Below, piece after piece: positions 25,951 to 34,595 of a DNA stretch of 44,143 nucleotides. Source of the DNA: Candidatus Borrarchaeum yapensis (GTDB taxonomy: Archaea; Asgardarchaeota; Sifarchaeia; Borrarchaeales; Borrarchaeaceae); NCBI GenBank assembly GCA_016840515.1, contig JAEOSF010000029.1, positions 1 to 44,143 on the forward strand. The letters are read 5' to 3'. Under the pieces are notes generated by a model that was not told where the DNA came from, made no database searches, and was given only the letters and a program-made list of their open reading frames with translations. A program made the translations under genes and the position numbers. Every line of letters starts with the position of its first letter. Within the stretch, counting starts at the first letter, position 1.

Positions 25951-27129
25951 ATGATTGATCGAAAAGAAATCCTTGGTTTTTTAGAGAAATATGACCCAGA
26001 AAATATCGCAATTGGATGCGTAGCCTCACATTCCGCTCTTGATGTTGCTGATGGGGCAAAAGATGAAGGTTTTGAGTTTTATGCATTTTGTGAGAAGGGC
26101 AGAGAAAAACCCTACACAAAATATTTTAAAGCGCTGTATCACGAAGATCGTTTAGTAAAAGGCGTCATAGACTATCCCGTTGTACTCGACAGTTTTAAAG
26201 AACTTGTCGATCCTTATGACGATAAATGGCTTCAATTTATTTACAATAACAATATCGTGTTCATACCAAACCGTTCATTTGTTGTTTACTGCGGAAAAGA
26301 TGATATCGAAAACAGATTTTGTGCTCCTATCATTGGCACACGCAATATCTTGCGTATCGAAGATCGTGAGTCAGAGGAGTTCAATTACTATACCCTAGCA
26401 GAAAAGGCAGGCCTGCGAATACCAGAGAAGCTAAATTCACCGGAAGAAATCGATGAAGTAGGACTAGTAATGGTTAAACTGAAGCATGCGAAGCATCGCC
26501 TAGAACGGGGATTCTTTACAGCCGCTAGTTTTAAGGAATACCAGGAGACTTCGGAAAGATTATTGAAACGGGGAGTAATTACTAAGGAAGGTCTTGAGGA
26601 GGCACGAATTGAACGCTATGCTATTGGTCCTGTTTACAACTTTAATTTCTTCTACAGCCCAGTCAGTGAGAAATTGCGAGAAGAGCCACTAGAGCTTTGT
26701 GGGATTGATTGGAGGTTTGAGTCATCATTGGATGGTTTTGTACGGCTTCCTGCAGCACAACAACTTACTTTGCAGGATTTTCAAAAGGACCCAGTTTACA
26801 ATGTGGTTGGTCATAATTCCTGTACATTAAGAGAAAGTTTGCTTAGATATGTGTTCCCCGAGGCTGAAAAATTTGTTAAGGCAACAAAAGAACACTTTAA
26901 TCCAGGAATAATCGGAGCTTTTACCATTCAGACCACAATTGAAGAAGATATGAGACCAACAACGTACGATATTGCAGTGAGAATTGGTGGTGGAACGAAC
27001 ATCCATATGTATATGGGGCATCCGTATGGAAACATCCTCTGGAGAAAGAGAATGTCTTCAGGAAGACGAACGTGCCTTGAGGTGAAAAGAGCGATCGAAC
27101 ATGATGCACTCGACTTAATTGTCACTTAA
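25951..27129 (+). CDS. PurP paralogue with altered ATP-grasp loop
   Basis: 392 residues, homologous over its full length to the gene before it ([63 protein letters not shown], ending DLIVT). The glycine-rich ATP loop of the first copy is replaced by [14 protein letters not shown], with no GG-x-GY. Archaea often carry two PurP groups, and this form fits the second. It may work on another substrate or form a mixed oligomer with the first copy. Starts 36 bases after it, ATG preceded by GTGGTGAA. Clearly a PurP-family protein; precise activity unproven. Confidence 0.85.
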   Translation: MIDRKEILGFLEKYDPENIAIGCVASHSALDVADGAKDEGFEFYAFCEKGREKPYTKYFKALYHEDRLVKGVIDYPVVLDSFKELVDPYDDKWLQFIYNNNIVFIPNRSFVVYCGKDDIENRFCAPIIGTRNILRIEDRESEEFNYYTLAEKAGLRIPEKLNSPEEIDEVGLVMVKLKHAKHRLERGFFTAASFKEYQETSERLLKRGVITKEGLEEARIERYAIGPVYNFNFFYSPVSEKLREEPLELCGIDWRFESSLDGFVRLPAAQQLTLQDFQKDPVYNVVGHNSCTLRESLLRYVFPEAEKFVKATKEHFNPGIIGAFTIQTTIEEDMRPTTYDIAVRIGGGTNIHMYMGHPYGNILWRKRMSSGRRTCLEVKRAIEHDALDLIVT

Positions 27130-27146
27130 TCTTTAGGAGAGGTAAT

Positions 27147-27968
27147 ATGATGGGATTAACTAAACGAATTGTTCCTTGCCTTGATGTCCTCGAAGGAAGA
27201 GTTGTAAAAGGGATAAATTTTGTTCAACTTAGAGATGCAGGAGATCCTGTAGAGCAGGGTAAATCATATTCTGATCAAGAAGCAGATGAACTTGTCTTTT
27301 TAGATATTACTGCTTCGCATGAAAAACGTGAGATCATGAAGGATATGGTGAAGAGGGTAGCTGATGTAGTCTTCATCCCCTTCACTGTTGGGGGAGGCAT
27401 GCGCACTATAGAAGACATAAGAGGTATCCTAGAAAGTGGAGCAGATAAAATCTCTCTCAATACTGCCGCCGTTGAGAAACCTGAACTCATTGCTGAAGCT
27501 GCTGAAATCTTTGGCACCCAGTGCATCGTAATAGCTATTGATGCAAAAAGAAGATTAATCAAATCTGAAGCAGAAGCAGAGGGTCGTATTATAAGAGAGA
27601 CAGAAGATGGACGACTCTGTTGGTTTGAAGTTGTAACCTACGGTGGTCGAAAGCCAACTGGCAATGATGCACTAAAGTGGGCACAACAAGTAGAAGAATT
27701 AGGCGCTGGAGAAATCCTTGTGACAAGCATGGACAGGGATGGCACAAAAATCGGCTATGACATCCCAGTAACTAAAGCAATGGCAGAACTGACAAATCTT
27801 CCTATAATTGCTAGTGGAGGCGCAGGAAATCCTAAACACATGTATGAAGCACTAGTAGACGGAAAAGCAGATGCAGCTCTAATCGCGTCGATCGTACATT
27901 ACGGGATCTACTCCATTCGCGAAATCAAAGAATATCTAAAAGAAAAAGGCGTTCCTGTACGTTTATAA
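27147..27968 (+). CDS. hisF: Imidazole glycerol phosphate synthase subunit HisF
   Basis: 273 residues, a full TIM barrel. The opening KRIVPCLDV with catalytic aspartate, [25 protein letters not shown] and the second catalytic aspartate in VIAIDAKR are all there, followed by [10 protein letters not shown] and IIASGGAG. With HisH it turns PRFAR into imidazole glycerol phosphate and AICAR. GGAGAGGTAAT before the ATG is a strong binding site. 17 bases after the PurP paralogue and 32 before hisIE, hence one operon. HisH is not in the window. Confidence 0.96.
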   Translation: MMGLTKRIVPCLDVLEGRVVKGINFVQLRDAGDPVEQGKSYSDQEADELVFLDITASHEKREIMKDMVKRVADVVFIPFTVGGGMRTIEDIRGILESGADKISLNTAAVEKPELIAEAAEIFGTQCIVIAIDAKRRLIKSEAEAEGRIIRETEDGRLCWFEVVTYGGRKPTGNDALKWAQQVEELGAGEILVTSMDRDGTKIGYDIPVTKAMAELTNLPIIASGGAGNPKHMYEALVDGKADAALIASIVHYGIYSIREIKEYLKEKGVPVRL

Positions 27969-28000
27969 TACATTTACTTGAATTTTTTTGGTGTGTTGTA

Positions 28001-28690
28001 GTGCCTGAATTTAAAAACAAAGAAATTGATGAAATCCTCAAAGAGGTCGATTTTGAAAAAGGAAATGGAATAATTCCTGCGATTGCACAGGATTACAAAT
28101 CCAAGAAAGTACTTATGCTAGCATACATGAACGAAACAGCCCTTAGAGAAACTCTAAAAACAGGATATATGACCTATTGGTCGCGTAGTCGCGGTATTCT
28201 ATGGAAAAAGGGAGAACAATCAGGTAATAGACAAATAGTTAAAGAAATGTTTGTCGATTGTGACAATGATGCACTCGTCTTTCTTGTTGAGCCTCTAGGG
28301 GCAAGCTGCCACAAAGGGTTTTTTAGCTGTTTCTACAGACAAATAGATACCACAGGACTAAAGCAAATAGAAGAAAAGGTATTTGATTCAGAAGAAACAT
28401 ATGCTACCAGCAAAGTCTTAGATGAAGTCTATGAGATCATAAAAGGACGTATTTCATCCCCTAGACCAGATTCCTATGTTTCTGGATTAATTAAAAAAGG
28501 TATAGAGGCAATATACAGCAAGACCAAAGAAGAATTTGAAGAATTAATGGACGCAGTTAAAACTAATGATCTAGATCACATAAACCACGAAGTAACTGAT
28601 CTCCTATTCCATTTATTGGTCATGCTCGCACATCGAGGAGTAGATCTGAAATCAATCTACCAAGAATTCCAGCACAGGAAAAAACATTGA
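28001..28690 (+). CDS. hisI: Bifunctional HisIE (phosphoribosyl-AMP cyclohydrolase / phosphoribosyl-ATP pyrophosphatase)
   Basis: 229 residues, GTG start. The HisI half (about 1-125) has YMTYWSRSRG, WKKGEQSGN and the metal site VDCDNDALVF...ASCHKGFFSCFYRQ. The HisE half (about 140-229) is helical with KTKEEFEELMDAVK and HEVTDLLFHLLVMLAHRGVDL, the MazG-like pyrophosphatase pattern. It catalyses steps 2 and 3 of histidine synthesis. Fused HisIE is common in archaea and bacteria. Last gene of the purine/histidine group; the region after it is AT-rich. Confidence 0.95.
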   Translation: MPEFKNKEIDEILKEVDFEKGNGIIPAIAQDYKSKKVLMLAYMNETALRETLKTGYMTYWSRSRGILWKKGEQSGNRQIVKEMFVDCDNDALVFLVEPLGASCHKGFFSCFYRQIDTTGLKQIEEKVFDSEETYATSKVLDEVYEIIKGRISSPRPDSYVSGLIKKGIEAIYSKTKEEFEELMDAVKTNDLDHINHEVTDLLFHLLVMLAHRGVDLKSIYQEFQHRKKH

Positions 28691-28920
28691 GTAAAATATC
28701 TTTTCTTTATATCAATAGACTCTTAGAACAGAGATGTCTCTTTGTCATCAGCATTCAATAAAGATCTCTTTATATTTTCTTGGTTTTTTTCTGTATTTTA
28801 ACATATACTGCTTCTCGAAAAAAATACACTCGAAATAATAATTTTAACAATAAGAGAACCAGTTTCTGATTTATAAGTTAGGGTTTCACTTGTAATTATT
28901 ACAAGTAAGGGTGAGTTGTG
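28691..28920. promoter_or_regulatory. Promoter region with perfect 19-base palindrome
   Basis: An AT-rich region after hisIE. TTTATAAG at about 28870-28877 fits a TATA box, and ACTTGTAAT-T-ATTACAAGT at 28888-28906 is a perfect palindrome 10 bases after it, at the expected transcript start. Such a site is typical of autoregulation by a winged-helix or HTH dimer. The GAACCAG and GGGTGAG elements around it are not otherwise explained. Confidence 0.5.
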
Positions 28921-28989
28921 GTGCTTATTAATAAAAATGAAATTGAATGCTCGAATACATTCGGTAAACTCTCCAGTAACAAAATGTAG
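28921..28989 (+). CDS. Possible 22-codon leader peptide
   Basis: A GTG at 28921 with GGGTGAG a few bases before opens a 22-codon frame that ends TAG at 28987-28989, 15 bases before the GTG of the next gene. The encoded peptide begins MLINKNEIECSN. It may be a leader frame coupled to the next gene, or chance; no family supports it. Confidence 0.2.
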   Translation: MLINKNEIECSNTFGKLSSNKM

Positions 28990-29004
28990 GTAGGGAGTAA
29001 AATA

Positions 29005-29946
29005 GTGGAATCATCACTTAATCAGATATGGGATACACAAAATCTCATTCTTGCATTAGTAAATGATTTTTCCCCAATTAGTTCGATAAAACTTCAGAAA
29101 TTGTTATTTCTCGCTCAGTATAAATCTGATCTTCCCTCAAATTTAGTTTATGCACCTTTTTTGTACGGCCCGTTTTGTATTGAACTTTCAAATGAAATTC
29201 TTCCAGCATTAAGAAAAGAAGGTCTTATTCAAACAATTCGGTATAGAAAAGACCAAAAGAGTCCAACTCTCAGAAACTATTCTTTGACAGAATTAGGGAG
29301 AGAAATGATGCAACAATGGCTTACAAATAACATGGAACTATATAAGAGTTATAGAAGATTCATTGACATATATAAAGAAAAGAATACCGAAGAAATCGTC
29401 TCAGAGAGTTATGATATATTTCGTAAAACCGTCACTCCTCGTCTACTTTATTTCAACCAGCAGATGCTTAACGAAAGTATGAATCAACTAGATAGTAGTA
29501 GAATAAACGAAAAAATTCAATTAAAAATTCCTCTGGAGCCAGGTATAATCAGCGATCCTATATCCGAATTTATCTTGGAGGATCTTAGGGAGTCTATACG
29601 TATTTTTTTGTCTAAGAATGAATTATCTATCGCCTTCAAGAAAGAAATGATAGGGTTAGGTACATCAATCAAAATTTATGGTAGTTTCCATCATCATCTG
29701 AGAGACGACGCCTCAGAACTTATTGGATCGTTTTCTCATCATTGTCATCACAAAAACTTAGAATTTATTCAAGAAAATGACAATTATGATATTATCTGTA
29801 AACTTACAAAGAATGCAGAAATATGTTATTATGATGACTTCTTAGGTCATATCTGTGAAATAGGGGGAATTATTGTAGAAAAGAACCCGCTTATCATAGA
29901 ACCAGTTTATATTTTAGGATATTATCCAAGGGAATATCAATCATGA
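29005..29946 (+). CDS. Panacea/SocA-like N-terminal domain protein
   Basis: 313 residues, GTG start after TAGGGAG. Residues 18-115 match the Panacea (SocA/GepA-like) pattern: IKLQKLLFLAQ, then YAPFLYGPFCIELSNEI with the YGP element, then LRKEGLIQ and the LTELG turn. This domain occurs in antitoxins and host-defence gates, and also as a stand-alone regulatory domain. Residues 120-313 are unrecognised, with a histidine-rich block FHHHLRDD...SHHCHHK. A perfect palindrome sits at its promoter, which fits autoregulation. No toxin partner is obvious: the next gene is convergent (a GTPase) and overlaps its 3' end by 10 bases. Confidence 0.55.
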   Translation: MESSLNQIWDTQNLILALVNDFSPISSIKLQKLLFLAQYKSDLPSNLVYAPFLYGPFCIELSNEILPALRKEGLIQTIRYRKDQKSPTLRNYSLTELGREMMQQWLTNNMELYKSYRRFIDIYKEKNTEEIVSESYDIFRKTVTPRLLYFNQQMLNESMNQLDSSRINEKIQLKIPLEPGIISDPISEFILEDLRESIRIFLSKNELSIAFKKEMIGLGTSIKIYGSFHHHLRDDASELIGSFSHHCHHKNLEFIQENDNYDIICKLTKNAEICYYDDFLGHICEIGGIIVEKNPLIIEPVYILGYYPREYQS

Positions 29947-30461
29947 AGTTCAGTCATAAATTGTGTCAATGCAGCGAATACATCGTTCACATTGTCCCCG
30001 GTTTTCGCACTTGTTTCTGTATAAACAACGCCATTTTGCTGTGCAAATTGTTTGGCTTCTTCAAGAGTTACAGCACGTAAATCTTCAAGATCTGCTTTAT
30101 TACCAATGATTAGGAGCGGGATGTTGCCAGTTTTTCCTCGAACCTGTTCGAGCCATTTAGCGAGATTTGTGAAGCTTTCGCGCCGGGTTACGTCAAAAAC
30201 GATCAGTCCTCCAGAACTGCCGTCATAGTAGCTTGGAAGCAAAAAATGAAACCTCTCCTGACCGGCAGTGTCCCAAATGGAGAGCTTGACTTTTGTGCCT
30301 CCGTCTAAAGTGACCATCTTTGTCGCAAAATTGACCCCAATGGTCATTTTGTAGTCCTTAGCAAAGGTACCGTGCACAAAACGGAACATAAGTGAAGTTT
30401 TACCAACTGCAGCATCGCCAACGACGATTACCTTGAAGATGAATTTATGCCCTCTCGACAT
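29937..30461 (-). CDS. Ras/Rab-like small GTPase
   Basis: 174 residues, complete. G1 GDAAVGKTS, G2 threonine in MTIGVNF, G3 WDTAGQE, G4 NKAD and G5 ETSAK are all present, in the Rab subfamily style (WDTAGQERF, Rab-like YYDGSSGGLIVFDVTRRESF). The C-terminus ends TELHD with no cysteine, so the lipid anchor of eukaryotic Rabs is missing; membrane contact would need a partner. Such GTPases are many in Asgard archaea, where they are thought to act in membrane or cytoskeletal regulation. The gene is visibly richer in G+C than its neighbours (about 46 percent by hand count over 30061-30300). Converges with the gene at 29005. Confidence 0.93.
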   Translation of the reverse strand: MSRGHKFIFKVIVVGDAAVGKTSLMFRFVHGTFAKDYKMTIGVNFATKMVTLDGGTKVKLSIWDTAGQERFHFLLPSYYDGSSGGLIVFDVTRRESFTNLAKWLEQVRGKTGNIPLLIIGNKADLEDLRAVTLEEAKQFAQQNGVVYTETSAKTGDNVNDVFAALTQFMTELHD

Positions 30462-30845
30462 CTTTACACACTCTTTTATGTTGTCTTGTGATAAAAATCG
30501 TAATGGTGTTTCATATATTTTTCTTATGGTAATGAGTCTTTAATGAGTTTCAAATTTCTGTTTTGTCCTAAGTTTTTTATTAAACTACATATAAAAATTA
30601 AACACATTTTAAACTAATGATTAGAGTCCAAATACCATAAAACGACCTGAAATAAGATATATGTTGCACCAAAAAACAAACACTCACTATAAAGGTCTAT
30701 TTTTGTATATTCAAAAATTGTTCCAAAACATTGATGTATTACTATTCAGGCTATAGTAATAATGGCTGTTAAATGAAATGAAAGACGTAATAAACGAATA
30801 CTAGGCCTTAAACAATGAATGCGGCTCGAATAGAGGTTTTTTTAT
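30462..30845. other. Intergenic region with hairpin-type inverted repeat
   Basis: 384 AT-rich bases between divergent genes. TATTACTAT (30737-30745) and ATAGTAATA (30753-30761) form a perfect 9-base inverted repeat with a 7-base loop, about 85 bases before the gene at 30846. No gene, tRNA or other structure that I can support. Confidence 0.4.
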
Positions 30846-31343
30846 ATGATCTTCAAAAATGTACCTGGAACAACAACAAAATGGTTCATTGATGTTCTAG
30901 AAGCGAAACCTGGTAGTCTTCACTCTCCTATTTATGTAGGAATAAGAAAGGATGGAGATGAAAAACAAATATTTCTAGACTCTCTAACTCTTTTAGTAGA
31001 TTTATTGGTTCGAGAATTTGATCAAGAGAATGGACTTAATTTCATTGGTATACCACCTTTAACGACAAAGAGGGCTGTAAAAACTATAGCTGACTACTTT
31101 AATCTTGGCGATGATTTTTGTTCGGACGTCGAATACGAGTATTACAGATTTATCAAGGAGGAAGGGCTCTCTAGTCCGACTGGTGAGAGACCCATCATCA
31201 CAACTCGTGAAATAAAAGAAATCTATGAAAGATCTTCACAGTTAAAGAGCAAACTATACGCAACAAAGGCTACTACTGATGAAGTTTTAGAAGAAGCAAT
31301 GGAACAGCTAGAAAGTGAAGATGAAGATGCACAAGAAAAATAA
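30846..31343 (+). CDS. Hypothetical protein, first of a tandem pair
   Basis: 165 residues. Strong similarity to the next gene: both open with a KxxPG(S/T)T start, then a strand pair, then LVDLLxREFDxENGLNxxGxPPL, a following helix around a DYF-L-DDF motif, then VExEYYxF-type ending and YERS. The fold is probably alpha/beta with an N-terminal sheet. The C-terminus is acidic (LESEDEDAQEK). No catalytic signature, cysteine pair or membrane segment. Not a family I know. A duplicated unit of unknown role, 30 bases apart, same transcript. Confidence 0.65.
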   Translation: MIFKNVPGTTTKWFIDVLEAKPGSLHSPIYVGIRKDGDEKQIFLDSLTLLVDLLVREFDQENGLNFIGIPPLTTKRAVKTIADYFNLGDDFCSDVEYEYYRFIKEEGLSSPTGERPIITTREIKEIYERSSQLKSKLYATKATTDEVLEEAMEQLESEDEDAQEK

Positions 31344-31373
31344 GGGAATATTTCGCTAAAGAGAGGTTATTCT

Positions 31374-31862
31374 ATGGTTTACAAGAAATTCCCCGGAAGT
31401 ACACTACAATGGTCAATTAATCTCCCGGAAATAGGGAGTAGAACGTTGAGGATGCATTGTCCTGTATCTGTATTGATTAAAAGAAATAGAGAAGAAATGC
31501 ATATTCTTATAGATTCACTCGCTCATTTAGTAGATTTACTCATTCGAGAATTCGATGAAGAGAATGGTCTAAACCTATTGGGCGTTCCTCCACTTGCGTT
31601 TAAAAGAGCCTTTATTTGTATTAGTGATTATTTTAGTCTAGATGATGATTTTATTTCCGATTTGGAATGGGAATATTTTAAATTCGTAAAAGAAAGCGGA
31701 ATTGAAAGTCCTTTTGGAGTTATTACACCACACAGACTAGCTGAGTTATATGAACGCTCAATGACGCTAAAGAAAAAACTGAGTGGAGAAGGATCCAAAG
31801 TGGATGATTTAAAGGATGCGATTACCATAATCGACACGCATATAAAAATGCTAGAATCATAA
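31374..31862 (+). CDS. Hypothetical protein, second of a tandem pair
   Basis: 162 residues, homologous to the gene before it across the whole length (about 40-45 percent identical by eye). Conserved core: IDSLAHLVDLLIREFDEENGL, GVPPLAFKRA, ISDYFSLDDDF and WEYFKFVKESGIESP. GAGAGGTTATTCT before the ATG is the binding site. Predicted soluble and mixed alpha/beta. Function unknown; the pair may form a heteromer. Confidence 0.65.
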   Translation: MVYKKFPGSTLQWSINLPEIGSRTLRMHCPVSVLIKRNREEMHILIDSLAHLVDLLIREFDEENGLNLLGVPPLAFKRAFICISDYFSLDDDFISDLEWEYFKFVKESGIESPFGVITPHRLAELYERSMTLKKKLSGEGSKVDDLKDAITIIDTHIKMLES

Positions 31863-31883
31863 GAAAACCTCACAACTCAACCA

Positions 31884-32927
31884 TTAAGGAACTTCTAACC
31901 GAAATTCTTTTCGAAGGTTTTTTACGGCTCCCATCATGTTTTTTAATTTTGCTAACGTTATATTGTAGGCAATTTCAGATGGAATAGCAAACTTTAGATT
32001 TCCAAACGCGCAGTCTGGGTCAATTATGAGATTTTCTACCCCATAGCGGTCTATAGCTTTCATTATTCTAGCCTTAACTTCTTTTTCTGTCTCAACCGCT
32101 TCTTGCCAAGGAACTTTTCCTCGGCGGATTTCCTCCAATAAAAGCGGATCAAGAACTGAGGCGAGACAACCATATCCTATCAGCATATCATGTTTTTCCA
32201 AGTCTTGTTTCTTATATGCCATAAGATTCTCAGGGCTACTTACAAAATCATGATCGAGATATACAACATTATCCAGTTGAAGAAGGAGTTTTGCTACCGA
32301 AAATACATCTTCACAAACGTGCAGAGCACCAATTGCCTTTGAAACTCCTTTAAAAACAATATCTAGACATTTAAGTGCAAAATCTTCCTCTATTGCAAAC
32401 TGCGCAATGGCAAAGTTCAAAATATGTTCGTAAATAGTGATTATTGCGACTCCTTCTTTATCAATATCATAAACAATTTTTTTGATTATATGAGCTAATC
32501 TCTCCACAATATCTGGCATTAAAAGTGCGGGCATATCTGCTATTTTAATAAAATATGCCAGGGTAAAGGGACCAGTAACATAGACTTTTATTCCATCGAT
32601 TTTGGCTTGAAATCCAGCGTTCTCAATATAACTTTTAGTCCATATTAACTCAGGAAGAACTATAGGTTCACGAGGAGGGATAAGATCTCCTATAACCTGT
32701 GTAATTCCGTTTTTTATTTCGATTCCACAATTTTGCTCTGCTAAAGGCTCCAAAAACATCATGCTCATATCTTCTAGTTGGGGTACTATCGGAAAGTCAA
32801 TTTCTAAAGATATTTGATCAAAAAGAATTTGTTCCATATTAGCTTGAGTGTTATCTAAAGGCATTGAATCTACTATAGTTGTTTTCAATTTAGCATGCAG
32901 GTCAGTAGAGTTACTTTGTTGTGCCAT
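31884..32927 (-). CDS. MetE-like (cobalamin-independent methionine synthase family) protein
   Basis: 347 residues, the length of a stand-alone MetE C-terminal catalytic domain. A His-x-Cys pair (ALHVCEDV near residue 199) and a late cysteine (IDPDCAFG, matching the PDCG element of MetE) can hold the catalytic zinc. Archaeal stand-alone MetE cores take methyl from corrinoid or folate donors and pass it to homocysteine. The first 40 residues are unusual. No corrinoid protein is next to it, so the methyl donor is unknown. Family fairly sure; activity inferred. Confidence 0.75.
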   Translation of the reverse strand: MAQQSNSTDLHAKLKTTIVDSMPLDNTQANMEQILFDQISLEIDFPIVPQLEDMSMMFLEPLAEQNCGIEIKNGITQVIGDLIPPREPIVLPELIWTKSYIENAGFQAKIDGIKVYVTGPFTLAYFIKIADMPALLMPDIVERLAHIIKKIVYDIDKEGVAIITIYEHILNFAIAQFAIEEDFALKCLDIVFKGVSKAIGALHVCEDVFSVAKLLLQLDNVVYLDHDFVSSPENLMAYKKQDLEKHDMLIGYGCLASVLDPLLLEEIRRGKVPWQEAVETEKEVKARIMKAIDRYGVENLIIDPDCAFGNLKFAIPSEIAYNITLAKLKNMMGAVKNLRKEFRLEVP

Positions 32928-32944
32928 TCTTTAGGTCCTCAATT

Positions 32945-33226
32945 CTATTCGTCAACACGGCATATCAAACCATGATAAAAACATAGTATAATGGGTCCCC
33001 ATGAAAAAACAACTGGTAACTCAATGAGCAAAAGTTCGTTAGAGACTTCTATTCCGATATTGAAAAAATAGAAAAGAATAGGAATTGAAACGAGCCATAT
33101 AAGCAATAACAATGTCGAAAATTTATATCGTTTTGATAAATCAAATAAAAGAAGTATTAACGATTTAATCTCTGCAAGAATATAGTTGAGTTCTAGAATT
33201 AGTCTGTTTTTAACATTTTCAACCAT
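32945..33226 (-). CDS. Small membrane protein, unknown
   Basis: 93 residues with two membrane helices (LLLLIWLVSIPILFYFF and LLIELPVVFSWGPIILCFY) after a helical, charged N-terminus. Ends just before the MetE-like gene (18 bases), so it may be in its transcript. No domain recognised. Confidence 0.5.
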   Translation of the reverse strand: MVENVKNRLILELNYILAEIKSLILLLFDLSKRYKFSTLLLLIWLVSIPILFYFFNIGIEVSNELLLIELPVVFSWGPIILCFYHGLICRVDE

Positions 33227-33411
33227 CAGAGTTTTCTCCTAAACATAATAAAGATCAGTAGATAGATACTGTCCTGAATACATCTTATAACTATAAGAAT
33301 GAATCTATTAAACTCATTTAAAATTTCATCCTTACCGTTTTTTGATCTCTACTAAACAAGTAGCGAACTGAAAAAATAATAAATGAGAAAAAAATTGAGG
33401 AAATATGTCTT

Positions 33412-33678
33412 TCACTCTTTTTCTAGTTCTAAGCCTGATGTAGGTTTGAAGTAATTCACTATTATATTATAATACGTTTTCATTTCTTGGAATAAATAAT
33501 TAAAAAAGAACCTCGCATTATCATATAGCTGAATACCTACAACGCTCTCTAAAATCTGTTTTAAAGTATAAACGATTATTGTAATTGTGCTAATAAATGC
33601 CCCAATTCCAATAATGCCTACCGTTATGTTAAAACCGCTGAAACTCAGCAATCCACCAAAACCAATAAACTGAAGCAT
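33412..33678 (-). CDS. Small membrane protein, unknown
   Basis: 88 residues. Two glycine-rich membrane segments near the N-terminus (FIGFGGLLSF and IGIIGIGAFISTITIIVYTL) and an amphipathic helix rich in phenylalanine and tyrosine (residues 55-75). No domain recognised. It lies between the small membrane gene at 32945 and the IscB locus on the same strand. Confidence 0.5.
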   Translation of the reverse strand: MLQFIGFGGLLSFSGFNITVGIIGIGAFISTITIIVYTLKQILESVVGIQLYDNARFFFNYLFQEMKTYYNIIVNYFKPTSGLELEKE

Positions 33679-33798
33679 ATTTCTCGCCCTATTTAATGGT
33701 CAGGTTGTTTTAACGTATTAATTTCAATTAAGTATTATGGTAAAACTGTTCTTACATTTATCCTCCCATTGCTAAGTAGTTAACTGCTTCGTATTTTA

Positions 33799-34548
33799 TT
33801 AGTGGTTTTTGAAGGTAAATACTAATCCTCTTCCATATTTCAACAGTTTCACGTTTTTGATATTGGTGTTGACGACAGCTCCATGTGAATCACATAATCG
33901 TACCCATGTTCCATAATTGAATACGCCTTTGACTTGGTATAAGTTTCCATCATACTTTACCACATCATGGGGTTGCAACTGGTACCTCTGTCTCCTAATT
34001 GACGGTTTGAATCCCTTGCGATTCGTCTGTATCGAACGATTATTGCGCCTCACTTGAATGACTTGGTAAGGACGGCAGCGTTCTTGATCGGTGCCGCCCG
34101 CAATTACGAACGCGTCATTAACATGTGATTTTTCAAGACCTAACTTGTTACGTTGGTATTTGGTGACGTATCCGTAAGTATGCTCTGCGCCTAACTGCTC
34201 TACTATCCTCCAACGAATGTTATTCAGACATGCGGTTGCTTTAAGAGTTTTCTTTGCCTGTTGCTGGAGGTGAGAGTAGCCAAACTCCTCGGCGGTCTGA
34301 TTTCCCTTCTTTACATTACAGGTTTTACAGGCTAAGGTAAGATTGGAGACTCTATCTGTTCCACCTCTACTTTTAGGGATAATATGCTCTACTTGTATGG
34401 GAACGTCTGTTTTGCCACAGTAGGCGCATTTTCGTTTCCATTTGTCTAACAGGTACTCTCTGACTTCATAGCCTTGAAGTGTACCTTGCTGATATTCTAC
34501 GCCCGTAATTTCAGGGTGCTGCATTTTGTGTGCATCGAAATTGCCCAC
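33799..34548 (-). CDS. iscB: IscB RNA-guided nuclease, C-terminal part (RuvC-II, HNH, RuvC-III, C-terminal domain)
   Basis: 250 residues, the second piece of a frameshifted iscB. It holds the HNH nuclease (CAYCGKTDVPIQVEHIIPKS, then GGTDRVSNLTLACKTCNVKKG) with catalytic His and Asn in place, preceded in the restored frame by the RuvC-II block VEVGNFDAHKM. After it come the RuvC-III histidine/aspartate block (KSHVNDAFVIAGG) and a C-terminal domain (about 90 residues) like the IscB target-adjacent-motif-interacting region. With the N-terminal piece the whole is IscB, an OMEGA nuclease and ancestor of Cas9. The first ATG here starts inside the RuvC-II region, so this frame alone would not be a working protein. 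Confidence 0.88.
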   Translation of the reverse strand: MGNFDAHKMQHPEITGVEYQQGTLQGYEVREYLLDKWKRKCAYCGKTDVPIQVEHIIPKSRGGTDRVSNLTLACKTCNVKKGNQTAEEFGYSHLQQQAKKTLKATACLNNIRWRIVEQLGAEHTYGYVTKYQRNKLGLEKSHVNDAFVIAGGTDQERCRPYQVIQVRRNNRSIQTNRKGFKPSIRRQRYQLQPHDVVKYDGNLYQVKGVFNYGTWVRLCDSHGAVVNTNIKNVKLLKYGRGLVFTFKNH

Positions 34549-34595
34549 TTCGACTTTTTTGAAGGTTATCGGTAGCAGTGTTTCGAGCTTATGGA

